This document shows positions 1 through 21,600 of a stretch of 64,000 bases of DNA, in pieces. Below the pieces are notes generated by a model. That model was not told the DNA's origin and did not search any database. It worked only from the letters and a program-made list of their open reading frames with translations. The first letter of the stretch is position 1; each line of letters begins with the position of its first letter. The position numbers and the translations under genes were made by a program. This DNA comes from Biomphalaria glabrata (taxonomy: Eukaryota; Mollusca; Gastropoda; Planorbidae): positions 49,237,338-49,301,337 of the forward strand of contig NC_074712.1 in NCBI RefSeq assembly GCF_947242115.1. The letters run 5' to 3'.

Positions 1-795
1 TGTGCCGCAAACATTTCTGCATGTTAGAGTAATGTAAGGTGCTTTTTGACGGAGGTCTGGATTGCACTACACCAGACGGAGGTCATTGTCTCACTACATT
101 CTAATACTAGATATAAATCCATCATGAAGTGTTTTTTTTCTGGATCTGGTGAATGTGATATCGTGAAGGGGCCTGGATCCAGGATGTGACGATTCCACAG
201 GGCATAACCAGGGCACAGTCCACTTTAAGCTTTCTACTACAGAAAAGTTCCATTTGGAGAGCTCTATGGATGGCGGAGAATGGACCATTGGCCAACCCCA
301 CCTTGTCCCATGGATATTCCGGTTACAGTCTTCAGACCTAGATGTTTCCTTTTATGTCAGTATTGGAGAAAATTGCCAAGACCGAAAACTCCCTTAAAAT
401 ACGGGGACTATATATTTATGTATTTAAAAAAAAGCCTGAGGAAACATCCAGCCTACACTAAATTTATAATTCAATATAGCTTTGTTTATTTAAAAGCAAA
501 TAATTGTTGTTTTTTTTAAATAGTTTTGAGGTAAAAATTTTGATGCTGTCCTCTCCAATGCAGACACAATGAAATTGTACCTTGATAATTTTGGTCTGTC
601 AGTGATGCTGCTCATAAGAGCAAAGAAAACAAGACTTAATTAGATCTTTTCAGGCTCGTTTGTTCAGCCATGTAAAGTTTTTAATCATCTAAGTCAACAG
701 CACCCATTATTTGATTATAGGCATAGATCACAGCAGGTCTTTGTTAATAACAGATTTTTGCTATTTACTATGTCAGTGTAAAAAAAAACTAAGAA

Positions 796-1490
796 ATGAT
801 AATCGATTTTTGTAGGGAAAAGAAGGAAAATGATATTGTTTCTGTAGCTGGAGAGACTATTGAAATAGTGCAAACCTTTAAATACCTTGGTACTATCCTA
901 GACAATAAACTAAATTTTACTGCAAATACTGATTATATCAGCAAAAAAGGGCAGCAAAGATTACGATTACTAAGAAAACTGTCCTCGTTTAATGTTAGCG
1001 AAAAGGCCTTGGCTATATTTTATCATGCTCACATCTGCAATATTTTAAGTTTCAATATCACTGCCTGGTACGGCAATCTGAGTATTAAAAATAAAAATAA
1101 ACTTTATAGAATCCTCAATGCTGCTGGTAAAATCATTGGCAAAAAACAAACCCCATTTGGGCAGTTGTTTGAGACAAACATCTATAAAAAAGCTAACAAG
1201 ATCCTCGAAATGAATAATCACCCTCTGTGTCAGGATTTTGTGATTTTACCATCACAACAGAGATACAAGACACCGATAGCATAGACAAACAGACACAAAC
1301 ACTCTTTTGTTCCCCTGGCAATCAAATCATTAAATAGGAACAATCTGATATAAACTTTGTCACATGTAAATTATGAGTGAGTCTGGTGTGAATGCACACT
1401 TTGGTTTCTTATAGTTAAAATGTTTTTTGTTTGGTGTAATGCACAAATTGTATAACAAATTTTTCATACGAACAATAAAGATTATTATTC
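796..1490 (+). mobile_element. LINE 3' fragment, family B (RT C-terminal part, ATT tail)
   Basis: An open frame of 162 codons (796-1284) carries the part of a non-LTR retrotransposon protein that follows the RT catalytic core: FKYLGTILDNKLNF, then KGQQRLRLLRKL, FYHAHICNILSFNITAWYGN and a closing LNAAGKIIGKKQ. The FADD box and everything upstream are missing, so the copy is 5'-truncated. The 3' non-coding part ends in aataaagattattatt at about 1474-1490, a short-repeat tail as in many LINEs without poly(A). A shorter relative lies at 18989-19430. The clade (Nimb/I-like or L2-like) cannot be fixed from this piece. Confidence 0.75.
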
Positions 1491-1673
1491 TTAAATCTGC
1501 ATTACTTGCTGTAGATATCAAGACTGGCTTTTAGGTGTTGTCTTGATAACATGTTTTATAATTGTTTTGGCACAAATTTCTGGCAGTGTTACTCTATTGA
1601 CCTAACAGTTCCAGTAGCTGTAGTGTTATCATTAAAAAACAGTTCTAACAGCTCAAATGAAGTAAAGAAATAA

Positions 1674-2132
1674 TCTATCCCTAAACGGTATCCTTTGTTC
1701 AGTAGATCTCTATCCCTAGGTGGTATCCTCTGTTCAGTAGATCTCTATCCCTAGGTGGTATCCTCCATTCAGTAGATCTCTATCCTTAGGTGGTATCCTC
1801 TGTTCAGTAGATCTCTATCCCTAGGTGGTACCCTCTGTTCAGTAGATCTCTATCCCTAGGTGGTATCCTCTGTTCAGTAGATCTCTATCCCTAGGTGGTA
1901 CCCTCTGTTCAGTAGATCTCTATCCCTAGGTGGTATCCTCTGTTCAGTAGATCTCTATCCCTAGGTGGTATCCTCTGTTCAGTAGATCTCTATCCCTAGG
2001 TGGTACCCTCTGTTCAGTAGATCTCTATCCCTAGGTGGTATCCTCTGTTCAGTAGATCTCTATCCCTAGGTGGTATCCTCTGTTCAGTAGATCTCTATCC
2101 CTAGGTGGTATCCTCTGTTCAGTCGATCTCTA
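1674..2132. repeat. 35-bp minisatellite, about 13 units
   Basis: The unit is agtagatctctatccctagg followed by tggtatcctctgttc. The segment agtagatctc recurs at 1701, 1736, 1771 and every 35 bases to 2121. Units differ at a few positions (tatcctc/taccctc; ctatccctaaac in the first; agtcgatct in the last), so edge units are the most diverged, as expected for an array kept uniform by unequal exchange. Confidence 0.95.
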
Positions 2133-2411
2133 AGTCATAATCCTTATAATTAGCTTATTTGTACAAGTCCTGCCATTGCTAATTCGTCTACATTGATTGC
2201 CATCATATACTTCAAACTGGCAAAGAAAGCCATCTGACAGACATCACAACTTAATGCTGAATCTTGCATGTCTTCTATTTGACATAACCTGACATGTGTG
2301 AGGGCTTTGAACCCAAGATCAGATCCATTTTGTACAGAGTGTTGTCAGCAAAAAGAAGAAAATTTCAAAATGATCCAAAAACTATGATGTTTCTTGAAGA
2401 TTGACACTTAC

Positions 2412-2505
2412 CGGATAAATCTTCATATGAAACCTTGAATTTTTCGTCAGATTTGTAAAATCAAAATTACCGTCGCTATTCATTTTGATTGATAAAAAGA
2501 AATGT
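2412..2505 (-). other. Possible extra (poison or alternative terminal) exon of the helicase gene
   Basis: A 94-base segment in the intron after the last visible helicase exon is bounded by a strong acceptor (pyrimidine-rich stretch ending ctttag) and a consensus donor (CCG then gtaagtg). Entered in the phase left by the upstream exon (one base carried over), it reads KNISFYQSK and stops. It could therefore be a cassette exon that ends translation early, or an alternative C-terminus. An unrelated ATG-led frame (MNSDGNFDFTNLTKN) also crosses it. Only the splice signals and the reading are seen; use is inferred. Confidence 0.3.
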
Positions 2506-2805
2506 CTAAAGAAATAAATATGATGTCCATTACTAAATCAAAGACAAAAGTGAAGAAAGTGAACAGATATTTACGGTTTGGCAGCTAATTACTGAGAAAA
2601 TAACAAAGAAACAACTGAAAATACACAAAGCCACTATCTGTTTACATAAAGCCATGATCGAGGCCTCAAGCATCTTAAGGGTTAATGTTTTAGAAGTATG
2701 TTCTCAACCCATGCCTACAATAGTAGACCACAAATACTAAGAATACAGGAGAAAAAATTTAGTCTATGTATTCACTAATAACAAGCAGCATTGAAGTGTA
2801 CTCAC

Positions 2806-11590
<8,785 letters not shown>

Positions 11591-12161
11591 ACTGTAACTT
11601 GTAACGTGTTTGATTATTTATTATTATTAAATAGATCTAGATGTAATCTATGATCTAGAATCTAACAATATTAGTTTTTTTCCTATCAAATATGAATTAA
11701 AAAAAAAGTAGATCTATCCTATTTTATATTCTATCAAAATAGGATATAGGTCTAGATCTAGAAGTGAGTAGAAGTATAATCAAGAGATCTATTGACAATA
11801 AAATATTAAATATATTTTTTATGTAAACTAGTTGGATCTCTATAAACTCTATAGTTCTAGCTTTGACATGTAATTGACATATTTTCAGCAAATGCAGGTC
11901 AATTTATTTAAAATAAGCAATAATGATAAAATGCACACATTTTTTCGATATATAAATATTATTTTTTAAAATATATATTTAATATTAATTTTTAAAATTA
12001 GAATTTAAAAATTTTAACGTTTAGATCTGATACATTAACGATTTTTAAATGATCGGATAAATTTTTGTACTGTTAATGATTTCCAAATTGGCATATAATA
12101 TTGTATTCATACGCTGCTGCGCCAGTCTACGTGAAATTTTCCTACGTCTAAAAACTAAAGT

Positions 12162-12164
<3 letters not shown>

Positions 12165-12250
<86 letters not shown>
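12165..12250. repeat. (CT)n(TA)n compound microsatellite
   Basis: About 14 CT units followed without a break by more than 25 TA units. It lies in the interval between the helicase and the unknown gene at 15651. Confidence 0.95.
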
Positions 12251-12256
<6 letters not shown>

Positions 12257-13476
12257 GATTAGCCCTTATTAACGATAGGCGCAGAAAACGAAAATAAGAA
12301 ACTGAAATAGACCGCGGCGGACATCAGTTTTGTCTTCAACTTCAGGAGATGTGGAAAAATAAATAGGTCGCAACTGGGTTTTCCTATTCATGTGAAATTT
12401 ACATTGCACTCATCCCTTAATCTTTAGAATCGAAGACATTGCCATTAAAAAAATCAAAGAAAATCTAGACCTATTAAAACAAAATGATTTTTTAAAAATA
12501 ACAGTTTAACATCGAACACGCATAGAATAAAAGGAAATAATTTATGAGATAATGAGTGTTTCTGGGTATTTAGATTTAGATCTAGTCTACTTCTTTTTAG
12601 TACCGAACAGTACTCCGGAAGTAACTGTTTCTTAGTAACGTACGTAAATTCAACTCTACATACTCTACTAAGTAATAGATCTAGATCTACATCTAGAAGG
12701 ACTAGATCTACATATAGATCTAGATCATAATAGATTATATAATATCTGGAATCTAAACCTAGTTTAGCTTTAGGACTGAAATCTGTTGTCATTGTTGAAC
12801 TCATAATGATAGTCAGATAATCATCTAATTTTCCGTATCACTATCAACTATCTGTGACAATCTGACAATCTGAATCTGGTCTATCACACTTAGACTTAAA
12901 GTCATAAAGTACTTAGACACACTATCATCATCATGATGAGATGATCATGATATCAGATACTGACTTTACTACATACTTTACATAGAGTCTAGTCATGTTT
13001 GTATTAATTTAAATTATTCAAATTAATTAATATCAAATATCAATAATAAATTTATTTTTAAAAAATACACAGAGATAGACATAGTTCTATATGATTTAAT
13101 AGTTTTAATAATTTTGATATAATTTATTCTCAATTCTATATATATATACTTATAGCCTTAAATAAAATTAAATGGCTTTAGTTAATCATAATGATAAATC
13201 CTTTGATTTAAAATTTAGTCAAGATTATAGTTAGTAATTAGGTTTATCTCATGTCTATATCTGAGAATAAATACCTATCAGAGAATAAGTATAACTCAGG
13301 CTATTCAAAAATTACTAAAATAAGAGCATTACAATTATAGATCTATTTTTTCTAGAGATCTAAACATTTAATTAATAATAAAATATTGTTTTTACAATTT
13401 TCATTTATCCAGCCCTTAAATTTGAATAAATTATAGGGCCTATATAGATCTAGACCTATATAGACTCTAGAATGAA

Positions 13477-13520
13477 ATGCAGCCATTACTTCAAAAAAGA
13501 AGATGATTACGCCCTACGTA
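13477..13520 (-). repeat. LINE family A tail only
   Basis: The string ccattacttcaaaaaagaag followed by atgattacgccctacg is the extreme 3' end of LINE family A on the minus strand, with no body attached. Confidence 0.7.
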
Positions 13521-13789
13521 TGTTCCTATGTATCTCTATTTAATATAAAACAGCTTCTCACTGCTAGATTAGGGTTACTAGACACTTGCACATTCAAAGT
13601 CAAAGGAGGACCAAAAAGAGGACATAGCAAAGGAGGCAAAAAAACAACAACAAACAACAAGACAAAGTAAAGTTTAGAAATGATGCTTACAATTGTTAAT
13701 TTGTTGATACAGCTGTGTTATCATGTTACTCAGACAAAGTTACACTTTCTATGAGAGAAGAATGCCTCTGATTTACAGTATTTTTGCAC

Positions 13790-14410
13790 ATCTAACCCAT
13801 AATATGGGTTATACAATTTAGTACAAACAAATGTCAGCTATGCGGGGTATACCAAGGTGCTAGTTTTACTAAATTTATTTTACTCCCTGTGTGGTTCTGA
13901 AATATACATTGTAATGCTTTATGAACATCTCATTATAAAACTTTCTTCACCATCAACAAATAATTAGGTCAACAACTTTCTGTAAAAACAATAGATTATA
14001 AATATGATCGTAAGCTCATATATGTTATATGCATGTTGCACTCTATGTATTGTTTGTTGAAGTAACAACTGGAGCACTATTGTGTTTTGAGGGACAGACG
14101 TCTGATAAGCTACAATTTTTATGTAATGGTAATTTACGGCAACTCACGCTTTGCACATGTGGGGTATATAAAGGTGCGGGTTGTATGATTTTGTTTTTAC
14201 CTATTTTGTAATTTGTGTGGGGTGTACGCGTATGTGGTGTATATGCGCAAAAATGTGGTAGCTAATGGAATGTGTACCTTTAGTTCACTGTACAGTGACT
14301 GTGAGCTGATTATCAAAAATATTAATAAAAAAATATCACAGATTTTGAGATGCTCTGAGTAAAGAGTTTTATATGAAAATCTACCTACACCACTAAAAGT
14401 CATCACTGTT
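13790..14410 (+). repeat. Dispersed repeat, copy 1 (pair with 35110-35760)
   Basis: Shares with 35110-35760, in the same order and orientation, a ggggtataccaaggtgc box, tgtgtggttctgaaatatac, gaacatctcattataa, gttgcactctatg, a caactcacgctttgcacatg box and a tgtggggtatata box. No coding frame of note. Element type unknown. Confidence 0.6.
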
Positions 14411-15650
14411 TATGAAATATGTTTCAAAACAATAAGTGGCACTGGTCAAACAACTAAACATTTTTACATCAATACCCCATTCCTTTAAGTACATTAATCA
14501 CAATTGTGTACATACATCAGTTATAAGTGAGTATGGGTGTTTAAACAACCTAATAGGAAGAATTGAATTAGATTGTTGGATAATATGTCATTGTAGTTAA
14601 AAACATAGTAAAAGCCACACAGTTTAGACCAATGCCTGCCAGATAGAGAACTCGACCTCAAAAAGTTAGATAAATTCTCCTTCTTCTGAACACCTGGTAA
14701 CCCTATCATAGGAGATCCTCAAGATCTGGGATGTTTTAATTTCTTGTGCACTCCTGGACATAAAATACTATAAAATGTAGGAAGAACATTTTGGCCAATC
14801 ATTTTACAGTAGATAAAAGAGTGAAAAAACTATCCATTGACTCATAGAGAGGCATTTTTTTGACAAAGTATAATCTTTAAAAAAGTCATACATGGAGATC
14901 CACACAGATGTTTGTGCCATGATGAACTACTAGGAAAAGTTTTTTGACTGAGAAATATAATGATAAAGTTTTACAGACTTAAATTTACTAATATTCAATT
15001 CCTTTGAAAAACTGTTTTTCAAAGTTTGTCTTTTTTGTCATCCTGTGGATGTGAATGTGTCTGGAAACCCTAACATTACGTCAGGAGGGTGTCTGAGTAA
15101 AATAACACATGGATGCACGATTGTTTAAAAATTTAGGTTTAGGATTAGATCTAGAATAAATATGATGTCAAAACTCTCGCTATAGCTACTGATTGAGATT
15201 AATTGATAAGAATATTCATAATTCTGTAGACCTTAAATGTTGATCAAGTACATTCAAGAGGGTTCAGACTATTTTTTTCACCAGACTCTTTTTTACTTAT
15301 GCTTTTTTTTTTTTTACCAGGCTATCTTGTGCCGAATGTTTTGTCCAGGTCATATTATGTTGATCTAAATTTGACCCACTATGTTTTCATCTTAAAACGA
15401 AAAAAAAATGAATGCACTAAGAAAATAAATCATTATGTACAACAGAGAAAGGAGTTAGTTGTAGCTTCAACAATTAACCTAATATAGCAAGCATAGACAA
15501 TAAGGACCAAACAAACAATAACTTTTACTTTAAATAAAATAAAAAATAAATTAATTAATTAATATTTATATATATATGTGTGTGTGTGTGTGAGTTTTAA
15601 TCACAGTATTTTACACTATTTTTTTCAGTTATTGAAAGCTAATTTTTTTA

Positions 15651-17524
15651 ATGGCCCATACAGTAACCATTAATGGACATTCCCATGACCTAGAATGTAA
15701 AACTGGAATTTGTACTTCACATCTCAATAAAACTTTACCGAAAACTCTTTTTGGAACATCTCTTGAAAAGATTGATTCTGAAAGCTTGAAAAATATAGAA
15801 GGAAGATATATTATAGAAGGCAGTGTTAGGAATTCAGCAGAAAGATATCCCCTTCCTCAACGTTTAAAAGATTTAATTCCAGGTAATATAACACAAAATG
15901 ATACCTATTAAGAAATATCAGTGTCAATATTATGTTAGAAAAGTATAAAATGTGTATTTAGGAAAGGATGTTTTAAACATTAATGTTTTCACATAAATTT
16001 GGTAAGCAATGCTGGCAAAAGGGAGGGCTTAAATATATTTGATCACGACAAACAAGATGATGAGTTTGTTACAATAGCACTTTAAATTTTTTACAAATGA
16101 ATATGTCCCTAGAGATCTACTATAGTGAATGTTAATAAAAAGAACAAAACATATTTTAAGATAAAACAGAAAGTCAAAGGGAACTATAAGGTGTGGATTT
16201 AAGAAAGTATGATGTAAAAACTATTAATAATAACAATCTTTCATGCATAAGAAAAAAGAAAATCACTTCAAATACAGGATCTGTGAAAATACTAAACAAT
16301 GACCTGCTTACATGTGAATATATATATATATATATATTTTGATTATTACTGAAACTAAGGGCAGTCTTATAAGTATGGAATAATACAAAACGATCTTATT
16401 AATTCTTATTTAAAAATGTGTATAAATATGTTTTTTAAAATGCAAATGCACAATTTTGGTAAACTATTTGTAGTAATCATGCAACTAGAACATATATTTA
16501 ACTTAACATATACATTGAGTTTTTATTTTTCTAATATATTTGATTTTTTTTTTAAATTTAAGGTAGAGAGCAGTTAGAGTCATCTAGGGAAGAATTCAAC
16601 AAACAAAAACAAATTCTTGATGAAGCAGAACAAAAATTAAAATCAAAGGCTGAAAATGCTTTAATATTTAAAGTGGATCCTGCCAATAATCACTTCCATT
16701 TGAGTACACCATACAAACCATCTTGGCTTTCGCAAAAAGATCTTGAGCATTCCAAGGAAATAAACAGTTTAGGTTTAAATGTTAAAGAAAGTTACAACAG
16801 AGATAAATATGGAACTAAACCTTTAAGGCATGCATACAGTTTGATTGGTGATCCACTTGCAGTAAATATGGATTTCAATTCATCAAAAAACACAGACACA
16901 CTCTCTCAGAATCACATCGTGTATAGCAAGGGTCGCCATCTACCTTATGGGCTTATGAAACAAACCAAACCTGATAATCTAAAAAGCATTTTCCCCCTTC
17001 CACCCAATATAAGGCACAAATTTGGCAGCAGAGACTGTGATGTTTTACTCAGTGATGAACATCTTGTGCACTTGGCCCTATTGAAGCAATCCAATCTGGC
17101 ACCACAAAAAGTCTCCAGAAAAGAAAATCATCAACATTTGCCTGTTGACTTGTCTGGAAACTATGAGAGCCTTGGACATCTTACTCGGTACAATGTTTGT
17201 TCTGGCATATCAACTGACAATAAAATAAGCAATACAAAGCAGGATTTCAATGATCTTGTTCATCTGAGACGAGTTCCCAACCCTGATCAATTTCGTTACC
17301 AGAGAGATGAATTAAGTAAGAAAACATTTTTAACATCTATTTTTTACATTAGATTATGGTAATAGAATAATTTTTTCCAGTTTTAACATGCACCAATATT
17401 GATCAGTATTTGATGTGATTATTTCTTCTATTCACTTCTAGGTGCGTGGGCAGAACACAATGTTTTACGAGAAAGAATGAAAAAAGCATGGAATGAGCAA
17501 CATCCATTAGGAGGTCATAAGTAG
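15651..17524 (+). CDS. Unrecognised 355-residue protein, three exons
   Basis: Coding exons 15651-15882, 16563-17315 and 17442-17524 have GT/AG borders and matching phases, and give 355 residues ending GGHK. I do not recognise the family. Visible: a short hydrophilic start (MAHTVTINGHSHDLECKTG), a Lys/Glu-rich stretch of about 35 residues at the start of exon 2 (SSREEFNKQKQILDEAEQ) that could form a helix or coiled coil, a Pro/His/Arg-containing segment (FPLPPNIRHKFGSRDCDVLL) and a charged, Trp-containing C-terminus (AWAEHNVLRERMKKAW). There is no signal peptide or membrane segment. The composition, many short Y/P/H motifs and no catalytic domain, is like axonemal or sperm microtubule-associated proteins, but that is only a guess. 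A poly(A) signal follows at 17998. The start is the only ATG in frame after the upstream AG. Confidence 0.85.
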
Positions 17525-17997
17525 CATTGTATATAAATATCAAAGTGCAGCGCTTCCATTCTTGTATTAACTCTATCTCTCCATAATTATTTTCCTCGTT
17601 CAGAAAGAATTTTTTATTTTTTCCAATTTGTGTTTCAATAGGCTTCTAGGGTTAAATTTCAATAATGGTTTTCTTTTAATCAGAAAATGTTATAATTGGT
17701 ATAGATAAATGCATGTCTTTTTTATATAACACAGATTAAAGTTTACAAACTCAAAAATTAAGTTAATTTTATTTTGTCATATCAACGATGGTATCGTCAA
17801 TCAGGAGAGAAAGAGTTAAAACACAGTGCTTCCGTTTTAAAGCTATAAAAATTGTCATTTTAATTTATCTGATTTAGTGTATTGCACATTAACTGGTTAT
17901 GTATATGTTTTTATGAATAACAGTTTTTGAAATATTTATGTTAACAAAATGTTTTTGTAGTGTGTTTTATATGTAAACTTGTATTAAAAGTTTGTGA

Positions 17998-18003
17998 AAT
18001 AAA
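17998..18003 (+). promoter_or_regulatory. Poly(A) signal of the 15651 gene
   Basis: AATAAA, 474 bases after the stop codon, followed by a T-rich stretch (ttttttgtttttc). It faces the ceramidase 3' end. Confidence 0.7.
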
Positions 18004-18553
18004 GCAATAATTTTTTGTTTTTCAATGCTTTCCATTGGTATCAATAAATAATTTTGCTCTGCTCTTTTTGTTTTTAAACTTAAGAGTCATAGTTTTAATA
18101 TATGTAGATTTATTATGTAGAATCAAGATGTGAGTCTAGAAAGTTTCTTCTCTTGGGCACTTGCCTCAAAGAAAACCATATATGGTAATTATCTTAATGT
18201 GTTAAGGGTTTCAGTCTTATTTTTTCCTTAAGCATCAAACACAAGAAAGCAATCCAATTTTAAAATTACAAAAGGTTAGACCAAACAAACAAGTAACTCA
18301 GATATGAAAATTAGTTGTTTAATCATAACAAGACAAAATAAATATGGCACAAAAAATACTTTAAAATATGGATTTAAGTTAGCATTTCACAGGGTTATCT
18401 TAATAATTAGCTGCCAAATAACATAGTTTTTAAAAAAATTACAAAAATAGCAAATCAAGACTCAATAGAGTTGACTTTAAAAAAAAAAATCAAGTTTAAT
18501 AAAAAATGCTGTAGAAAAGTCTTTTTAGAGCTTATGAATATTGTTTCAATACT

Positions 18554-18559
18554 TTTATT
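18554..18559 (-). promoter_or_regulatory. Poly(A) signal of the ceramidase gene
   Basis: AATAAA on the minus strand, 58 bases beyond the ceramidase stop codon. The two convergent genes end within about 550 bases of each other. Confidence 0.6.
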
Positions 18560-18616
18560 CATTCAGTTAAAGTAAACTTAACAAGCAGGATTTAAAATAA
18601 ATATTTTAAGAAAATT

Positions 18617-21600
18617 TTACATTTGTATTATTTGATACAAATAAGGATTGTTAGAATTTACAACTGTAAATTCTTTGGTTTGACCCACAAAAGGCGTCTT
18701 TGAGCCAATAATACTTTTTGAAGTTCCAAAGTGTCTAATACGATAAACTCCAGGAATTTGATCTTTAGGTATTTCCCACATGATTTCAGCCTGGCTATGG
18801 CCAAGAATAAGGCTTGTCTGAACCCATTTAAACCTGTAAATAATTAATTAAAAAAATATTTTATTGATAACTTTAATAACCTAATATAATAGGCTGTTGT
18901 AATATTTAATTTTCAGCATTTCCTAGAATTAGAATGGCAGAGCTAAGTCACTTAAAAAAAGACAATATTCAAAATATATTTATCATTCTTGGCCAAAAGA
19001 CAATGCATTGGTCACAAACAAACTGTCCCATTTGGACAACCATTTGAGAGAAACATTCAAGAGAAAGCCAATAAGATTTTTTATCTAAAAAAAATACCCT
19101 CTGGGTCAAGATTTAAACATTTTACCAAAGATTTTACTGATTATAAGATTTTAATCAAAGATTATAAAAACCAACACAAAAACATTGTTCCTATGGCAAT
19201 CAGATTAATAAATACAATCCAACTATCTGATATAAACATTTCACAATATGATTTCAATTTGATTTTGATATTTTGGCAGATCTTCACATTGTCTTTAATT
19301 TTTTGAGGATTCTCTTCCTCTACTAAGTAATGTTTGAGTGAAATTTATAATGTTTGAGTGAAATTTGTTATGTGCAATACACAAAGTGTCAAACAAACAT
19401 TCTCATGGATATGAAATATTTATTATTATTATATGGCTTGACCATGGTAAGGGAATTGATCCAAAGAAAAAAAAAATGACAAAGGGTTTGCTGTATGTTG
19501 GTGGAAGTAGGACAATGATAAAGAGGTAGATGAAGCCTCAGATTTGGTGACATAAACAGAAAAGATTATGAAATGAAGCAGCCCACATCAAAATCAGTGC
19601 TTACAAATATTAGGCAGAGAGTTCAATAGAGCAGAGCTGGTTGTGGGAAGACCCAAATTGAAAGCTTGAAAGTGCCAGGCTAAGGGCTATGTGTGAGCTG
19701 GTATCACAAATGGGTTGGACTGTTCAGTTACAGCTGGAGATGTCAATCATACCATAGAAATGTGGGATATGTGGCATAAACTGCTTATCAAGGGGGCTTG
19801 AGTTTAAATCCCTACTCAAGCTGAGTTGTGCTTGCTGAGTACAAGGAAGCACAGAAACCTCCTACATACCCCCCCCCCAACAGGTCCATAGAAGAGATTG
19901 CATGATAGTGCACAAAGTATGCTATAGCATAAAAGATGCATTAGACAAGAATAAATAAAAAACAAAATAAAATAAACAAAATCTTTTGTAGATGGCTGGC
20001 TGCCATTGAGAACATTTTCAGTCTATAGCAAAAATGTTTCATCAAATGAAATTTGTCAAAAAAACAAAACAACATTAAATTAAAATATACCTTGTTTCCC
20101 AATTAGCATCTGCATATACAACCACCCAATTGTGGCAAAAAACATTTCATCAAATAAAATTTGTCAAAAAAAAACAACAAAACAAAACAACATTAAATTA
20201 AAATATACCTTGTTTCCCAATTAGCATCTGCATATAAAACCACCCAATTGTCTCCATTCTCTTTATGTTCTACAGTTAGAAATGTATCTCCAGTCTGTAC
20301 AGAAAGATGGAGTTACACAAAAAGCTAGTTGAAATGTATAGTACACAGAGAACTAAGCTAGGCACTATATTTTAATATCTGAAATGGTATTAATTGCACC
20401 ATAAATAGGTTCATGGGAATTGAGTGTTAAGATGCCCAATTTGATGCCTATTAAGTTTGATGCCAAGGGCTTTGAGTAAAAATCCTTCTGAAAGGATCTT
20501 TTTTAATTCAGGATTTTAATGCAGCCTTATGTCACACGATTAACGGGTACTTGAAATTTTATAGAGAATGTAAAATTATTTTGCTGATAGGCTGAACTAA
20601 TATTTAATGTTCGCCAGAGAAAAAATTAAAATGTACATCTTCTGCCCCATTTAGCATTAAATTTTGAAGAGGAAACTTTACTGCAAATAAAATAAACAAA
20701 ATATAAAAAAATCCTTATAAAAAACAAAGCTTACCTAAGGGGAAGAGCTCCACTCTTACAACTATATCACTCAAGAATGTACAAGTTAATTCCCTTTTTC
20801 ATTTAATTTATTAATTGACTAATTGGTTAATGTTTAAAATTGATTTATGTTTCGTTGGGTACAATAAATAATTAATTAAAGTTTCAACTAGATCGAAAAA
20901 TGGGTGTGGGAGAAATAATGTGTACAATTATTTAAGGGGACAAAACCCTACGTATTTAACCATATTTGAATACTGAAGGATTAATTTCTTTTGTAGATAT
21001 CAAAGAAAATAATTAATAACCAGTAATTAATTGACTACTTGGCTAATTTTTTAAATTGATTTGTATATTGTCTACGCCAGTGATTCTCAAACTTATTTGA
21101 CCCTGGAACTTCTTAATATAGCCAAAACGTGCCCACGGACCCCTAAGTGAAAAAGTTACATAAATGCATATTATATATATGTATGCACAAATTTTGTCGG
21201 AGTGCTTATAAACATTTTAATTGTTGTTAAAAATAAAATTGAAAAAATGTCATTGAGATTTGATGAGTGTGTTTATGCCCAGCTCAAGGAGCACAAATTT
21301 CAAGTTGGTTTCTTTGATTTATGATGAGGCTCATTACGACAATGAATCCACATTATCTTATCTTATATAATACAGACGTTACTTCAAAAAAGAAGATGAT
21401 TACGTCCTACGCGTCATGCATTTAGTCATGCATATTAACCAATGACTTAAATTCTGCCAAGTCACTGGTTTTCCTGGCTAGCTCAGGCAACCCATTCCAT
21501 GCTCTAATAGCACTAGGGAAGAAGGAGTATTTGTACAAATTTGTCCTAGCATATGGGACGAGGAATGTGCCTTTATCTTTGTGTCTTTCAGAGTATTTTA

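Larger units (their letters stand above)
11591..15650. other. Intergenic interval between two divergent genes
   Basis: Holds the 5' regions of the helicase (minus) and of the unknown gene (plus). It is dense in agatctaga-type palindromes, contains the CT/TA microsatellite, a LINE family A tail, and a dispersed repeat at about 13790-14410. A possible 3' splice site (tttttttcag, about 15621-15630) just before the ATG at 15651 suggests a 5' UTR intron. I see no clear core promoter. Confidence 0.5.

Noticed and set aside
1-790. C-terminal exon of the helicase at the left edge
   Set aside because: No Gly/Arg-rich reading with an acceptor in the needed phase is visible on the minus strand between 1 and 2400; the exon is assumed to lie outside.
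12165-12250. CRISPR-like or regulatory array
   Set aside because: It is a plain CT/TA microsatellite; the window is eukaryotic and no CRISPR array is expected or seen.
12454-12804. 116-codon minus-strand frame
   Set aside because: The Asp/Leu/Val runs (DLDLYVDLVLLDVDLDLLLS) come from agatctaga palindromes read in one frame.
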